A stretch of 64,000 bases of DNA from Comamonas sp. KCTC 72670 (GTDB lineage: Bacteria; Myxococcota; Myxococcia; Myxococcales; Myxococcaceae): the NCBI GenBank assembly GCA_014656495.1, contig BNCN01000005.1, forward strand, positions 1 through 64,000, given 5' to 3'. The position numbers were made by a program, and so were the translations under genes. Shown here piece after piece: positions 42,230 to 51,979 of this stretch. The first letter of the stretch is position 1. The number at the start of each line of letters is the position of its first letter. The notes beneath the pieces are model-generated. The model did no database searches, had not been told where the DNA came from, and was given only the letters and a program-made list of their open reading frames with translations.

Positions 42230-43966
42230 TCAGGGCATCTGGGCGAGCGTCTCCAGCGCAAGCCGTGCCTGCACCAGCCCGTGGCCGTAGCCCTCATCGT
42301 AGCCGGCGGGGCCCAGGTCCTTCGCGGAGGACAGCAGGGCGTGCTTCACCTGGTCGGGCGTGGCGGCGGGGTAGGCGCTGAAGAGCAGCGCGGCCACGCC
42401 GCTGACATACGGCGTGGCCATGGAGGTGCCGGACATATAGGTGTAGTCCGCCGGCACCATGTTGACGCTCGCCAGTTGTCCCAGCATCCGGTGCAACACG
42501 GTGCCTCCCGCCTGGGTGATGGTGACGGCGGGCACCCACTGACCGCGCCTCGGCATGGAGAGGATGTCCACGCCGCCCTCCGGACGCGCGTTGCCGAAGA
42601 TGACGGCGCGCGCGCCCTGCTTCATCACGTTGACCATGGCGAAGTCCGTGGGGACCTGGCCGTGGCGGACGTAGGCGATGAACCCGCTGCACGTGCTGCC
42701 CTCGCACGAGTCCAGCGAGTCGCCGAAGCCGCAGTCCACCAGCTTGCCCCACCGGCTCTCGATGGGGCCGTACAAGAGCGAGCGCGACAGCGGCTGCGTG
42801 CCCTGCACGTCCACGGTGGAGAAGGCCCCCTGGCCGCGCGGGAAGGTGGACAGCACGTCCACGCCCGGCGCCATCAGCGCCAGCCTGCGTCCCCCCGAGG
42901 AGAAGCTGGCGCGGCGGTCGTAGGCGTCCAGGGCCCCCACCGCCAGCACATGCGGGTCCGACGCGGGGTAGTCCACCACCTGGACGCCGTAGTTCCCCGC
43001 CGCGGCCACCACCAGCATGCCCTGCGCGTGCGCGGCCTCGAACACCTCCAGCGTCGTCTTGGTGGCGACGCCGCCGCCCAGGGACAGCGAGACGACCTTG
43101 GCGCCCTGCTCGGCGCAGTACTCCACCGCCGCCAGCACGAAGCTCATGTGCGTGCGGCCGTGGACGTCCAGCACGCGCGCGATGACGAGCTCCGCGCCGG
43201 GGGCCACGCCCATCAGTCCGGTGGCCTGCAGCGCCGGGGTGCCCTGGCCGCCGTGGCCCGGCCGCGCGGCGATGATGCCGGCCACATGCGTGCCATGGCC
43301 GGTGCCCCAGCCGTGGCCGCCGCTGAAGTCGGACGGTGTGTCGTCGTCATCCAGCAGGTCGCGTCCAGCCACCACCGCGTCCTTCAGCTCCGGATGCTCC
43401 AGGTCCAGGCCGCTGTCGATGACACACACCCGCACGCCCGCGCCCGTGGGACGGCCCGGGTCCGGCAGCCCGTCCCCGTCCAGGTCCCACACCTCGTGCG
43501 CCTGGACCCTGCGCAGCCCGGTGGTGAGCTCGGTCGGCTGCGCGCCGCGCGCCAGCGCCGTCAGGAGGGGGCTCACCGGCGCCGTGGCGGGGGCCAGGGT
43601 GTGCCAGGTCTGGTCCAGCTCGATGCTCTCCACCTGCGGGTCCTCCGCCAGCAGCGCCCGCTGCTCCAGGAGGGACATCCGCGCCGCCACCGCCGGGGTG
43701 GAGCGGAACGTGGCCGTCACCTGGCCCCCCACCTGCTCCACGCGTCCCTGGGAGCGCACGCCCAGGCTCCGGTAGCGGATGATGACCCGCTGCCGGCCGT
43801 CCTCCTCCATCTGGAGGGGCGCGCCGACCTGACGGGGCCTCACGGGCTCCGACAGCGCGCCGGCGATGACGTTGGGGCACACACGACCTTGGGCGCCCTT
43901 GTCGGAGGCGTCATCCGGTCCACAGGCAGCGAGTGCCAACAGCCCCATGAGTCCCCACCGCTTCAT
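42230..43966 (-). CDS. Subtilisin-family (S8) serine protease lipoprotein with PA domain
   Basis: A 578-residue lipoprotein (lipobox LAAC, Cys15). Residues about 45-140 look like an I9 inhibitor propeptide. The catalytic domain has Asp in VCVIDSGLD, His in GHGTHVAGI and Ser in SGTSMATPYVSG, a complete triad. A protease-associated (PA) domain is inserted before the Ser motif (about residues 350-450), including FIAYVRHGQVPTDFAMVNVMKQGARAVIFG. AGAAGGAG precedes ATG 43966. It should be an active surface or secreted protease, in line with predatory life. It is divergent from the Ser/Thr kinase gene. Confidence 0.95.
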   Translation of the reverse strand: MKRWGLMGLLALAACGPDDASDKGAQGRVCPNVIAGALSEPVRPRQVGAPLQMEEDGRQRVIIRYRSLGVRSQGRVEQVGGQVTATFRSTPAVAARMSLLEQRALLAEDPQVESIELDQTWHTLAPATAPVSPLLTALARGAQPTELTTGLRRVQAHEVWDLDGDGLPDPGRPTGAGVRVCVIDSGLDLEHPELKDAVVAGRDLLDDDDTPSDFSGGHGWGTGHGTHVAGIIAARPGHGGQGTPALQATGLMGVAPGAELVIARVLDVHGRTHMSFVLAAVEYCAEQGAKVVSLSLGGGVATKTTLEVFEAAHAQGMLVVAAAGNYGVQVVDYPASDPHVLAVGALDAYDRRASFSSGGRRLALMAPGVDVLSTFPRGQGAFSTVDVQGTQPLSRSLLYGPIESRWGKLVDCGFGDSLDSCEGSTCSGFIAYVRHGQVPTDFAMVNVMKQGARAVIFGNARPEGGVDILSMPRRGQWVPAVTITQAGGTVLHRMLGQLASVNMVPADYTYMSGTSMATPYVSGVAALLFSAYPAATPDQVKHALLSSAKDLGPAGYDEGYGHGLVQARLALETLAQMP

Positions 43967-44335
43967 GAGCCGCTCCTTCTCGAACGGCACCTGGCCGAGG
44001 TACCAGGCGCGCAACCCCCAGGGAGCCCATTTCCCGAAAGCGTGGCAACGGACTGGGGGGCGGCGCCCTGCCTGGGGTGCTGCGGTTCACACCGCGTGTG
44101 TTGGGCGGTGGAAGCCGCGCTGGGGTGGGGTTGCCTTCACGCACGCACCCGGCATTCCCCCCGCTCCTGGACACCCACCCTGTCCGACGGGTGCGCGGCG
44201 GGCGCACGGGCGGACGCCTTGTGGACCGTCGAGGTGGGGGAGTTTGCGTTCGAGGCCTTGGCGGTGTCCGTGGGAAGGAAGTCTTCCCCTGCTTGATTCC
44301 GTCCGCTTTCGAGTGCTTCGCTGCCGCCAGACGCC
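43967..44335. other. Divergent intergenic region, protease and kinase genes
   Basis: No gene was recognised in this 369-base gap. GGGAAG-GAAGT-CTTCCC (44272-44288) forms a perfect 6-bp stem about 48 bases before the kinase ATG and may be a leader structure or an operator. Promoters for both genes must lie here, but clear sigma boxes were not seen. Confidence 0.4.
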
Positions 44336-46651
44336 ATGAGTACCGACCCCACAGAGTCCTCTCGCTTCCTCGGACGCTACGAGCTCGTCCATCCCCTGGG
44401 TCAGGGAGGGATGGGTGAGGTGTACCTGGCGAAGATCAGCGGCGCGGCCGGCTTCGAGAAGCCGTGCATCGTGAAGACCATCCTCCCGGCCCTGCTGAAG
44501 GACCGGCAGTTCCTGGACCGCTTCCACCACGAGGCCAAGGTGCTGGTGCACCTGGTGCACTCGTCCATCGCTCAGGTGTACGACATGGGCGAGGCGGACG
44601 GGACGTACTTCATGGCGCTGGAGTACGTGGCCGGCGTGGACCTGGCCTACCTGCTGGAGCAGGCGCGCGTGCAGGGCGTGGCGGTGCCCGCGCCGGTGGC
44701 GCTGTTCATCGGTCAGCGCATCGCGGAGGGCCTGGGCTACGCGCACCGCAAGGCGGGGCCGGATGGCTCGCCGCTGGGCATCGTTCACCGCGACGTGTCG
44801 CCGCACAACGTCATGGTGTCCTACGAGGGCGAGGTGAAGGTCATCGACTTCGGCCTCGCCAAGTCCGCGGCGCGCAGCAAGTACACGCTGCCGTCCACGG
44901 TGATGGGGAAGCTCGGCTACATGTCGCCCGAGCAGGTGCGCGCCGAGCCCCTGGACCACCGCAGCGACATCTACTCCTGTGGTGTCGTGGTGTGGGAGAT
45001 GCTGGCGGGCCGGTCCCTCATTCCCCACGGCACGGTGGGGGAGATGATGGCGGCCATGTCGAATCCGGTGGTGCCTTCGCTGAAGGAGCTCCGCCCGGAC
45101 GTCGCGGCCTCGTTGGAGGCCGTCGTGGGCCGCGCGTTGGAAGCGCGGCCGGACGGCCGCTACACCCGGTCGGATGAGCTGGCGCGCGCGCTCAACACGG
45201 AGCTGGTGCGCTCGGGCGCGGAGATGGGCGCGGAGGAGGTGGGACACTTCGTTCGCGGCCTGTGCCCCGAGGCGTTCGACGCCCAGCGCAAGCTCATCTC
45301 CAAGGTGTCCTCGGGCTCCAACGTCCGCCGCACCCCCACGCCGGGGGGGTATGGCACGGGGCCGCAGCCGGTGGCCGCCTTCGAGCCCACGCTGATGCGC
45401 GGCCCGGAGGCGCAGCAGCGTCCCGTGTCGGGCGGCGTCGCCCGGCCGGGCGCCGTCTACGCGGACGAGGCGGACGACCTGGGCACGGGCGCCACGACGG
45501 TGCGGGCGCCTTCGGGCTCCGCGCCCAGCGTGCTGGTGTCCGGGAGCGTGGTGGCCTCCGCGGACGCGGTCGAGGCCTCGCGTGCCGCGGCGGGCTCCGG
45601 CCTGGACACGGAGTCCTCCCGCAAGCGGCCGATGGGGCTCTATGCCGCCATCGCCGTGCTGCTGGTGATTGCCACCGCGGCGACCACCGCGTTGGTGGTC
45701 CAGACGCCCGCGGGGCCGGCGCCTGTCACCAGCGCCCCGGGGAAGGACGCGCCGCCGGCGAAGCCCGCCGTGGCCGCGGTGGGGACGCCGGCCCCGACGG
45801 AGCTGGCCGCCGCGAAGGACGTGGACGTGGGCACCGACGCCGGCCTGGCCGGGAGCGCCGTGGCCGAGGCGACGCCCGAGAAGGTGGCGGCCGTCACGCC
45901 CGACGTCGCCGCGCCGGAGAAGGTGGCGCCGGACAAGGCGAAGTCCCCCCGCGCGCAGCCGGTGAAGGCGCCGGTGAAGAAGCCGGTGGCCGCCACGCCG
46001 GCCGTGGTCTACGCGACGCCCTCGAGGGTCGCTCCCATCAAGAAGCTCAATGGCAAGCCGTACATCGACAGGGTCCTGGGCCGTGCCTTCGCGCCCGGCG
46101 AGGAGATTGACGTGCTGGGGCCGCTGAAGGGCGGCAAGCACGAAGTCCTCGGGCGGGCCCGGGTGACGCGCGGCGCGCGCAACGGCATGCGGCCGATGCG
46201 GGCGTTCCTGGAGCTGGATGACCGCGCGCTGGAGGCCACCGGTGACCTCTTCGTGGCGATTCCGGACTTCGGGGGGGCCGCTGCCGCCGCCGAGGCCGGT
46301 GCCGATGAGGAGCCCGCCGATGCGGCCCCTCCGTCCTCCAAGGCGGAGGCTGACGCGGGGGTGACGGTGGCGCCTCCCGCGAAGCGCGGGCTGAAGGGCC
46401 GCGTGAGCATGCAGGGCGGCATGGGGGGACTCCTCGACCCCGGTGGGGTGGAGGTCCAGAACCTGGATAAAATCGACTGGACCGACTGCTACGTGGTGAA
46501 GGAGATCCGCAACGTGGCCTGGCTGGGCGTGCTGAAGGGTGGGGAGCGGAGGTCGGTCAGCCGCTTCCACCGCAGCGCGGACTACGACATCGGCTCCGGG
46601 AACCTGGCCGTCCTCTGCAAGGAGGGCGAGCTGCGGGTGAAGGCGCCGTGA
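44336..46651 (+). CDS. Transmembrane Ser/Thr protein kinase
   Basis: A 771-residue kinase. Residues about 15-290 are the kinase domain: Gly-rich loop GQGGMGEVY, a Lys in CIVKTIL, HRDVSPHN (Asp153) and VIDFGLAKS, all complete. The substitution of Leu-Lys-Pro by Val-Ser-Pro after HRD is common in myxobacterial PKN2-like kinases. A linker leads to one transmembrane helix (about 435-457), then an Ala/Pro/Lys-rich stalk (460-565). The end is a domain with RMRPMRAFLELDDRA-type strands and GKPYIDRVLGRAFAPGEEIDVLG that may sense an outside signal. It is divergent from the protease gene. Confidence 0.92.
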   Translation: MSTDPTESSRFLGRYELVHPLGQGGMGEVYLAKISGAAGFEKPCIVKTILPALLKDRQFLDRFHHEAKVLVHLVHSSIAQVYDMGEADGTYFMALEYVAGVDLAYLLEQARVQGVAVPAPVALFIGQRIAEGLGYAHRKAGPDGSPLGIVHRDVSPHNVMVSYEGEVKVIDFGLAKSAARSKYTLPSTVMGKLGYMSPEQVRAEPLDHRSDIYSCGVVVWEMLAGRSLIPHGTVGEMMAAMSNPVVPSLKELRPDVAASLEAVVGRALEARPDGRYTRSDELARALNTELVRSGAEMGAEEVGHFVRGLCPEAFDAQRKLISKVSSGSNVRRTPTPGGYGTGPQPVAAFEPTLMRGPEAQQRPVSGGVARPGAVYADEADDLGTGATTVRAPSGSAPSVLVSGSVVASADAVEASRAAAGSGLDTESSRKRPMGLYAAIAVLLVIATAATTALVVQTPAGPAPVTSAPGKDAPPAKPAVAAVGTPAPTELAAAKDVDVGTDAGLAGSAVAEATPEKVAAVTPDVAAPEKVAPDKAKSPRAQPVKAPVKKPVAATPAVVYATPSRVAPIKKLNGKPYIDRVLGRAFAPGEEIDVLGPLKGGKHEVLGRARVTRGARNGMRPMRAFLELDDRALEATGDLFVAIPDFGGAAAAAEAGADEEPADAAPPSSKAEADAGVTVAPPAKRGLKGRVSMQGGMGGLLDPGGVEVQNLDKIDWTDCYVVKEIRNVAWLGVLKGGERRSVSRFHRSADYDIGSGNLAVLCKEGELRVKAP

Positions 46652-46670
46652 CGCCGGGCCCCTCGGGGCC

Positions 46671-47342
46671 TCACGGCTTCAGCCGCGCGCCCGCGACGGG
46701 GCAGTCCGCCACCAGCTTCTGGGCCTCCGCGTTGCCACCGCGCGCGTTGCGCACCGCGCGGTCCAGGGAGGTGCGGCACTGCCACGTCACCTCGCGCGTC
46801 CCGTGGCAGCAGTGCCAGCCCGTCAAGGTGCGGCCCAGGTACTGGAGCATCTCCGCCCGGGTGGGCGTGACGAGCAGCCACACCGCGCCCGCCAGCACCA
46901 CCAGCCAGGGCAGTTGAAGGGCCACGCCCTGGAGGCGGGGGCCCGCGCCCGCGTCCACGGGCTCCGCGTGCAGGCCCAGCAGTGCGTCCAGCGGCCTGCG
47001 CAGCAGCACGCCGTTGAGCAGCAGGTCCAGCGGCGTGGTGACGCCCCGGGCCAGCCCGCGGAGGAGCCCGGGCCGGCGCCCGGCGCGCACCAGCTTCACG
47101 CCCGCCACCTGCCGCCAGAACGTCCGGCCCGTCACGCCGCCCACGGCGGAGGTGAGGAGCCACGCGAGGACGATGGCCAGGAGCATCGACGCGGGCGTGC
47201 GGTCCAACTCCAGGGCTCGCAGCGCGGCCCACCCCACGAGGACGGACGTCCCCAGGTCCAAGACATCCGCCACCCACAGGTGCCACTGGTACCGCGACTC
47301 CGTGGCCACCTGGTCCGTCGAAAACAACGCCCCGTCGCTCAT
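46671..47342 (-). CDS. RDD-family membrane protein
   Basis: A 223-residue protein with four hydrophobic segments (about 20-38, 46-66, 85-115 and 140-160). The RDD core is visible: SRYQWHLWVADVLDLGTSVLVGWAA and RTFWRQVAGVKLVRAGRRPGLLRGLARGV. The C-terminal 55 residues are soluble with several Cys (WHCCHGTREVTWQC). RDD proteins are small integral membrane proteins, some acting as ion antiporters. ATG 47342 has GAGAGGG upstream. It is convergent with the transmembrane kinase (19 bases apart). A longer overlapping frame on the same strand is not coding. Confidence 0.8.
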   Translation of the reverse strand: MSDGALFSTDQVATESRYQWHLWVADVLDLGTSVLVGWAALRALELDRTPASMLLAIVLAWLLTSAVGGVTGRTFWRQVAGVKLVRAGRRPGLLRGLARGVTTPLDLLLNGVLLRRPLDALLGLHAEPVDAGAGPRLQGVALQLPWLVVLAGAVWLLVTPTRAEMLQYLGRTLTGWHCCHGTREVTWQCRTSLDRAVRNARGGNAEAQKLVADCPVAGARLKP

Positions 47343-47752
47343 CCACCCTCTCTTCGGCGCGCGGAGCATAGACCGGACGGGTGGGCGTGCGCCTCAGGGC
47401 TCCACCGGCTTCGACCGGGGGACACCCCGGGTGTCGCATTCCCGCAGTGGCGCGCTGGGGGGGCGGCTCGCATCTTCATCTCTGCGCGACGCGTCGGAGA
47501 CCTCCGCCACCACCGGGGTCTCCTCGCCGGGCGCGCAATGGCCAAGGCCATGAAGGAGCTGGGAGTGCGGTTTCCGGCTCCGCAGGTGGTGGCGGACGCG
47601 GCGGCAGCGGCGAGGGGAAGTCGGGGGGCTGTATTGGGGGAGGAGGCCGGTCCCTCGCCGCTGCCGCCAAGACCGTTCACTGAACGTTCCACTCCGAGTG
47701 GATTGGCCCGCGTGTGGCCTCCCGGCCATTTCCGGCGGACACTGCGGCCGAC
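47343..47752. other. Divergent intergenic region, RDD and hybrid kinase genes
   Basis: A 410-base region in which I see no gene, repeat or clear promoter. It should hold the two divergent promoters. Frames that cross it have no coding character. Confidence 0.4.
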
Positions 47753-50700
47753 ATGCGCACTCCGGGGCAACGGGCCCGCGCTTCCGGGCGGGGGTTCATC
47801 GGCTGGTTCTTCCTCGCGGGACTTCTCCTGGCGATGCCGGGCATGGCCTTGGACCCGCAGCGCCGCGTCTCGCAGTACAGCCAGGACGTGTGGCGCAGCG
47901 ACGAGGGGCTCCCCCAGAACAGCCTGCTGTCCATGGTGCAGACGCGCGACGGCTACCTCTGGGTGGGCACCTGGGAGGGGCTCGCGCGCTTCGACGGGGC
48001 GCGCTTCACCGTCTTCGACAAACGCAACACGCCGGAGCTGCGCAACCACACCATCAAGGCGTTGGTGGAGGACGCGTCCGGCACGTTGTGGGTGGGCACG
48101 GACCAGGGGCTGGTGGCCTACCGCCAGGGCCGCTTCGAGCGCTCCCCCGGCGCCGCCGCGGCGCTGGAGGGCGCGCGGGTGGAGACGCTGGTGGCCGGGG
48201 ACGGCGTGCTCTGGGTGGGCACGACCACGGGCCTCTGGCAGGTGCCGCGCGGAGAGAGCGTGGCGCGGCAGTACACCGTCGCGGATGGCCTGCCGGCCGC
48301 TCGCGTCACCGCGTTGACGCGGGGCGAGCGCGCGACGCTCTGGGTGGGCACGCAGGAGGGCCTGGTCCGGCTGGTGGACGGCAGCGTGGTGCCGGCGCCC
48401 TTTCCCTTCCCAGGCCCGGAGCCCCGGCCGCACGTGACGGCGCTGCGCCGCGACGCCATGGGCGTGCTCTGGGTGGGCTCGCAGGAAGGCCTCTATGCGT
48501 GGAATGGCGTGGTGGTCCGGCGCTACACGCCCGACGAGGGCCTGCCGTCCCTCTCCGTCAACGCCCTGTACGCGGATGGCGACGGCAACCTCTGGGTGGG
48601 CACGCAGCGCGGGGGCCTGACGCGGCACAACGCGAAGGGGTTCAGCGAGCCCGTCCCCGGCATGCGGTGGATGGCCGAGTCGGCCGTGTTGTCGCTGCTG
48701 GAGGACCGGCACGGCCACCTCTGGGTGGGCACGTATTCGGGCCTGATGCGGCTCCGCGACGGCCCCTTCGCCACGTACGGCATCCCCGAGGGCCTGGCCG
48801 ACGAGATGGTGAGCGCGGTGCTGGAGGACCGGCACGGCACGTTGTGGCTGGGCACCACCAGCGGCCTGTTCCGGTACACCGGCGGCGCCTTCGTCCACGT
48901 GGGCGTCGACCACGGGCTCCCGGAGAGCGTCATCCCCGCGCTGCACGAGTCGCCCGACGGGACGCTGTGGGTGGGCACCCTTTCGGGGGCGTACCGGTAT
49001 GACGGCCAGCGCTTCACGCGGGTGTCGCGGGCGCAGGGCCTGCCGCATGACGTGGTGACGGCCATCCTGGTCGACTCGCGGGGCGACACGTGGCTGGGCA
49101 CGCAGGCCGGGCTGGCGCGGCTGCGTGGGAGCGAGGTGACCGTCTACGGCCCGAAGCAGGGCTTCACCGACCCCATCATCGTCATGGCGGAGGACGCCCG
49201 GGGGCGGGTGTGGTTCGGCTCGGACACGGGACTGATGCGCTGGGACGGCGAGCCGAAGGGGTTCCAGCGCTTCACGCAGAAGGACGGCCTGCCCGGGGAC
49301 CTGGTGCTGGCGTTGCTCGCGGACCCGGACGGCACGGTGTGGGTGGGCACGGAGACGGGCCTGGGCCGCTGGCGGGAGGACGCCTGGGCGCGCTTCACCG
49401 TCGCGCAGGGCTTGTACGACGACGCGGTGTTCAGCCTGGTGTCGGATGGGGACGGCTCGCTGTGGATGAGCAGCAACAAGGGCGTGTCCCGCGTCTCGCG
49501 CAAGGAGCTGGACGCGGTGGCGGCGGGCGAGCGTCCGCGCCTGACGACGCTGGACTTCGACACGCGCGACGGCATGCGCAGCGCGGAGTGCAACGGCAAC
49601 ACGCAGCCCTCGGCGTGGCGGGGCCAGGACGGGCGGCTGTGGTTCACCAACCTCCGGGGCGCCATCGTGGTGGACCCGGTGCGCGTGCGCGCGAGCCGGC
49701 AGCCGCCCGAGGTGCGCATCGAAGAGGTGCGCGTGCAGGGCAAGCCAGTGCCGGTGGAGGGCCCGGTGGAGCTGGAGCCCGGCGCGTCCCGGTTGGAGAT
49801 TCGCTTCACGGCCTTCACGCCGGTGGACGCGGCGCGCCTGCCCTTCCGCTACCGGCTGGCGGGGCACGACGACGCCTGGGTCCACGCGGAGGCCCGGCGC
49901 GCGCTGTACAACGGGCTGCGGCCGGGCAGCTACCGCTTCGAGGTCCAGGCGAAGGGCCGCGACGGCGGCTGGACGGAGCCCGTGTCGCTGGACGTCCTGC
50001 TGGAGCCGAAGCTGTGGCAGCGCACCGGCTTCTGGCTGTTGTGCGTGCTGGGCGTGAGCATGCTGGCCGTCAGCGTGTACCTGCTGCGCGTGGGACAACT
50101 GAAGGACCGGGAGCGGTGGCTGGCGGAGCGCGTGCAAGACCGCACGCAGGCGCTGGCGCGGGCCAACGCGGAGCTGGAGGCGAACATGCGCACGCTCCGG
50201 CAGGCCCAGGCCCAGCTCGTCCAGACGGGGCGGCTGGCGGCGGTGGGGCAGCTGGCGGCGGGCGTGGGGCACGAAATCAACAACCCGCTGGCCTACATCG
50301 TGTCCAACCTGGAGCACGCCAGTGACGAGGCGGACGCGCTCGCGCGGGAGCTGTCGGACACGCGGGACGTGGGCACGCGGCTGAAGGACGTGAACCAGGC
50401 GCTGCGCGAGGCGCTGCTCGGCGCGGAGCGCGTGCGGCGCATCGTGCAGGACCTGAAGATGTTCTCCCGGCCGGACGAGGAGCATCAGGGGCCGGTGGCG
50501 CTGCACGCGGTGCTCGACTCGGCGGTGAAGATCGCCATGGGCGAGCTGCGTCCTCGCGCGAAGCTGGTGCGGGACTACGGCGACGTGCCCCGCGTGGAGG
50601 GGAACGAGGCCCGCCTGGCGCAGGTGTTCCTCAACCTGCTCATCAACGCGGCCCAGGCGCTGCCGGAGGGACAGGCGGAGTCGAACGAGGTGCGGCTCGT

Positions 50701-51967
50701 CACGCGCACCAGCCCGGACGGGCGCGTGGTGGCGGAGGTGCGGGACACGGGCAGCGGGATTTCGCCCGAGCTGCTCGGCCGCATCTTCGACCCCTTCTAC
50801 ACGACGAAGCCCGTGGGCGTGGGCACCGGCCTGGGCCTGTCGCTGTGCCACGCCTACCTGACGGCGATGGGCGGCACCATCGCGGTGGAGAGCGAGGCGG
50901 GCAGGGGCTCCGTGTTCCGCGTGACGCTGCGAGCCGCGACGACGGACGCCGGCGCGACGCCGTTGGAGGCGGGTCGGGAGGGCTCCGCGGCGGAGCCACG
51001 AGGTGATTCCTCCGTGCCTGGCACCGACTCCGCGGGCGCGAGGAGCGAGGACCGGCGCCTGGCCCAGGCCAGCCCGGCCCCCGGTCCTTCCTACGCGCCG
51101 GGCCACGGCCCTGATGGAGCAGATGCGTCCACGGCGCGCGAGCCCTCGGCGGAGCGGCCCGTCGACGCGCGAGCCTCCGGAGACGCGGCCGCCGTGCAGG
51201 ATGGGACGGCCGCCGCACCCGCCTTCACGTCCATTCCCCCGGAGGTCGGGCCGCGCGCCTCGGAGGCAGTGGCGCTGGGGGCGCGCCGAGCAAGCGGAGG
51301 TCCCATGGCCGAGCGAGACTCCGGTACCGGAGACACGGCGTCACCGTCACCGCCTTCACGGGACGGGACTTCCGCGGTGCGCCACGACGCACCTGCGCCC
51401 GCCTCGCGAGGGCAGGCCGACACCGAGAGCCTCGCCTCCGCCGCTTCGAGTCACGCGGGCGCGACGCAGGCGTCGCCGGGGGCCGTGGCGGTGCCGCCGG
51501 CGCCTCATGCCGAGCCCTCCGTCGGCGCCTCGCCGTCGGAGTCTGGCGCGGAGCCCTCGCGCGCGGTGCGCGGCCGGGTGCTGGTGGTGGATGACGACGC
51601 GCTGGTGAGCGGCGCCATCCGCCGCACGCTGTCCCGGGAGAACGACGTGGAGGTGCTGGTGAGCGCGCGCCAGGCCCTGGCGCGGTTGACGGGGCCGGAG
51701 GCGCGCTACGACGTCGTGCTCTGCGACCTGATGATGCCGGAGATGACGGGCATGGACCTGTACGACGCGCTCTCGCAGGTGTCGCCGCGCGCCGCCGAGC
51801 GCATCGTCTTCATCACGGGCGGCGCCTTCACCTCCACCGCGCGGCAGTTCCTGGAGCGCGTGGGCAACCCGCGGGTGGAGAAGCCCTTCGACCCGGAGGC
51901 GCTGCGCCAGGTCATCCGGGCCGAGGTGGCGCGTGCCCGGCGCGAGTCCTCGGGCCGGGCGGCGTGA
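47753..51967 (+). CDS. Hybrid sensor histidine kinase with periplasmic propeller
   Basis: A 1,404-residue hybrid two-component protein. A signal segment (about 15-32) precedes a periplasmic sensor of about fourteen two-component-propeller repeats (LWVGT...GL.R, to about residue 600). A Y_Y_Y domain follows (about 660-750), then one transmembrane helix (about 758-781). The kinase core has His in GVGHEINNPLAYI (about 839), the N-box NLLINAAQAL (about 960), and DTGSGIS and GTGLGLSL (about 997-1026). A low-complexity Ala/Pro/Ser-rich linker (about 1065-1270) leads to a C-terminal receiver with RVLVVDDD and CDLMMPEMTG (Asp about 1323). ATG 47753 places the signal segment near the start; 47714 is also in frame. 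It probably senses a polymer or sugar. Confidence 0.94.
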   Translation: MRTPGQRARASGRGFIGWFFLAGLLLAMPGMALDPQRRVSQYSQDVWRSDEGLPQNSLLSMVQTRDGYLWVGTWEGLARFDGARFTVFDKRNTPELRNHTIKALVEDASGTLWVGTDQGLVAYRQGRFERSPGAAAALEGARVETLVAGDGVLWVGTTTGLWQVPRGESVARQYTVADGLPAARVTALTRGERATLWVGTQEGLVRLVDGSVVPAPFPFPGPEPRPHVTALRRDAMGVLWVGSQEGLYAWNGVVVRRYTPDEGLPSLSVNALYADGDGNLWVGTQRGGLTRHNAKGFSEPVPGMRWMAESAVLSLLEDRHGHLWVGTYSGLMRLRDGPFATYGIPEGLADEMVSAVLEDRHGTLWLGTTSGLFRYTGGAFVHVGVDHGLPESVIPALHESPDGTLWVGTLSGAYRYDGQRFTRVSRAQGLPHDVVTAILVDSRGDTWLGTQAGLARLRGSEVTVYGPKQGFTDPIIVMAEDARGRVWFGSDTGLMRWDGEPKGFQRFTQKDGLPGDLVLALLADPDGTVWVGTETGLGRWREDAWARFTVAQGLYDDAVFSLVSDGDGSLWMSSNKGVSRVSRKELDAVAAGERPRLTTLDFDTRDGMRSAECNGNTQPSAWRGQDGRLWFTNLRGAIVVDPVRVRASRQPPEVRIEEVRVQGKPVPVEGPVELEPGASRLEIRFTAFTPVDAARLPFRYRLAGHDDAWVHAEARRALYNGLRPGSYRFEVQAKGRDGGWTEPVSLDVLLEPKLWQRTGFWLLCVLGVSMLAVSVYLLRVGQLKDRERWLAERVQDRTQALARANAELEANMRTLRQAQAQLVQTGRLAAVGQLAAGVGHEINNPLAYIVSNLEHASDEADALARELSDTRDVGTRLKDVNQALREALLGAERVRRIVQDLKMFSRPDEEHQGPVALHAVLDSAVKIAMGELRPRAKLVRDYGDVPRVEGNEARLAQVFLNLLINAAQALPEGQAESNEVRLVTRTSPDGRVVAEVRDTGSGISPELLGRIFDPFYTTKPVGVGTGLGLSLCHAYLTAMGGTIAVESEAGRGSVFRVTLRAATTDAGATPLEAGREGSAAEPRGDSSVPGTDSAGARSEDRRLAQASPAPGPSYAPGHGPDGADASTAREPSAERPVDARASGDAAAVQDGTAAAPAFTSIPPEVGPRASEAVALGARRASGGPMAERDSGTGDTASPSPPSRDGTSAVRHDAPAPASRGQADTESLASAASSHAGATQASPGAVAVPPAPHAEPSVGASPSESGAEPSRAVRGRVLVVDDDALVSGAIRRTLSRENDVEVLVSARQALARLTGPEARYDVVLCDLMMPEMTGMDLYDALSQVSPRAAERIVFITGGAFTSTARQFLERVGNPRVEKPFDPEALRQVIRAEVARARRESSGRAA

Positions 51968-51979
51968 AGGCGTCCCGCG

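Noticed and set aside
42131-44296. A 721-codon open frame on the plus strand
   Set aside because: Antisense to the subtilisin gene, which has a full catalytic triad and a signal peptide.
44087-46570. An 827-codon open frame on the minus strand
   Set aside because: Antisense to the transmembrane kinase gene; low-complexity composition only.
46656-46670. GGGCCCC/GGGGCC hairpin between kinase and RDD genes
   Set aside because: Only 5-6 bp with a 2-4 base loop; too weak to call a terminator.
47339-51106. A 1,255-codon open frame on the minus strand
   Set aside because: Antisense to the hybrid kinase, with His/Arg/Pro-rich repeats mirroring the propeller repeats. No start signal and no domain.
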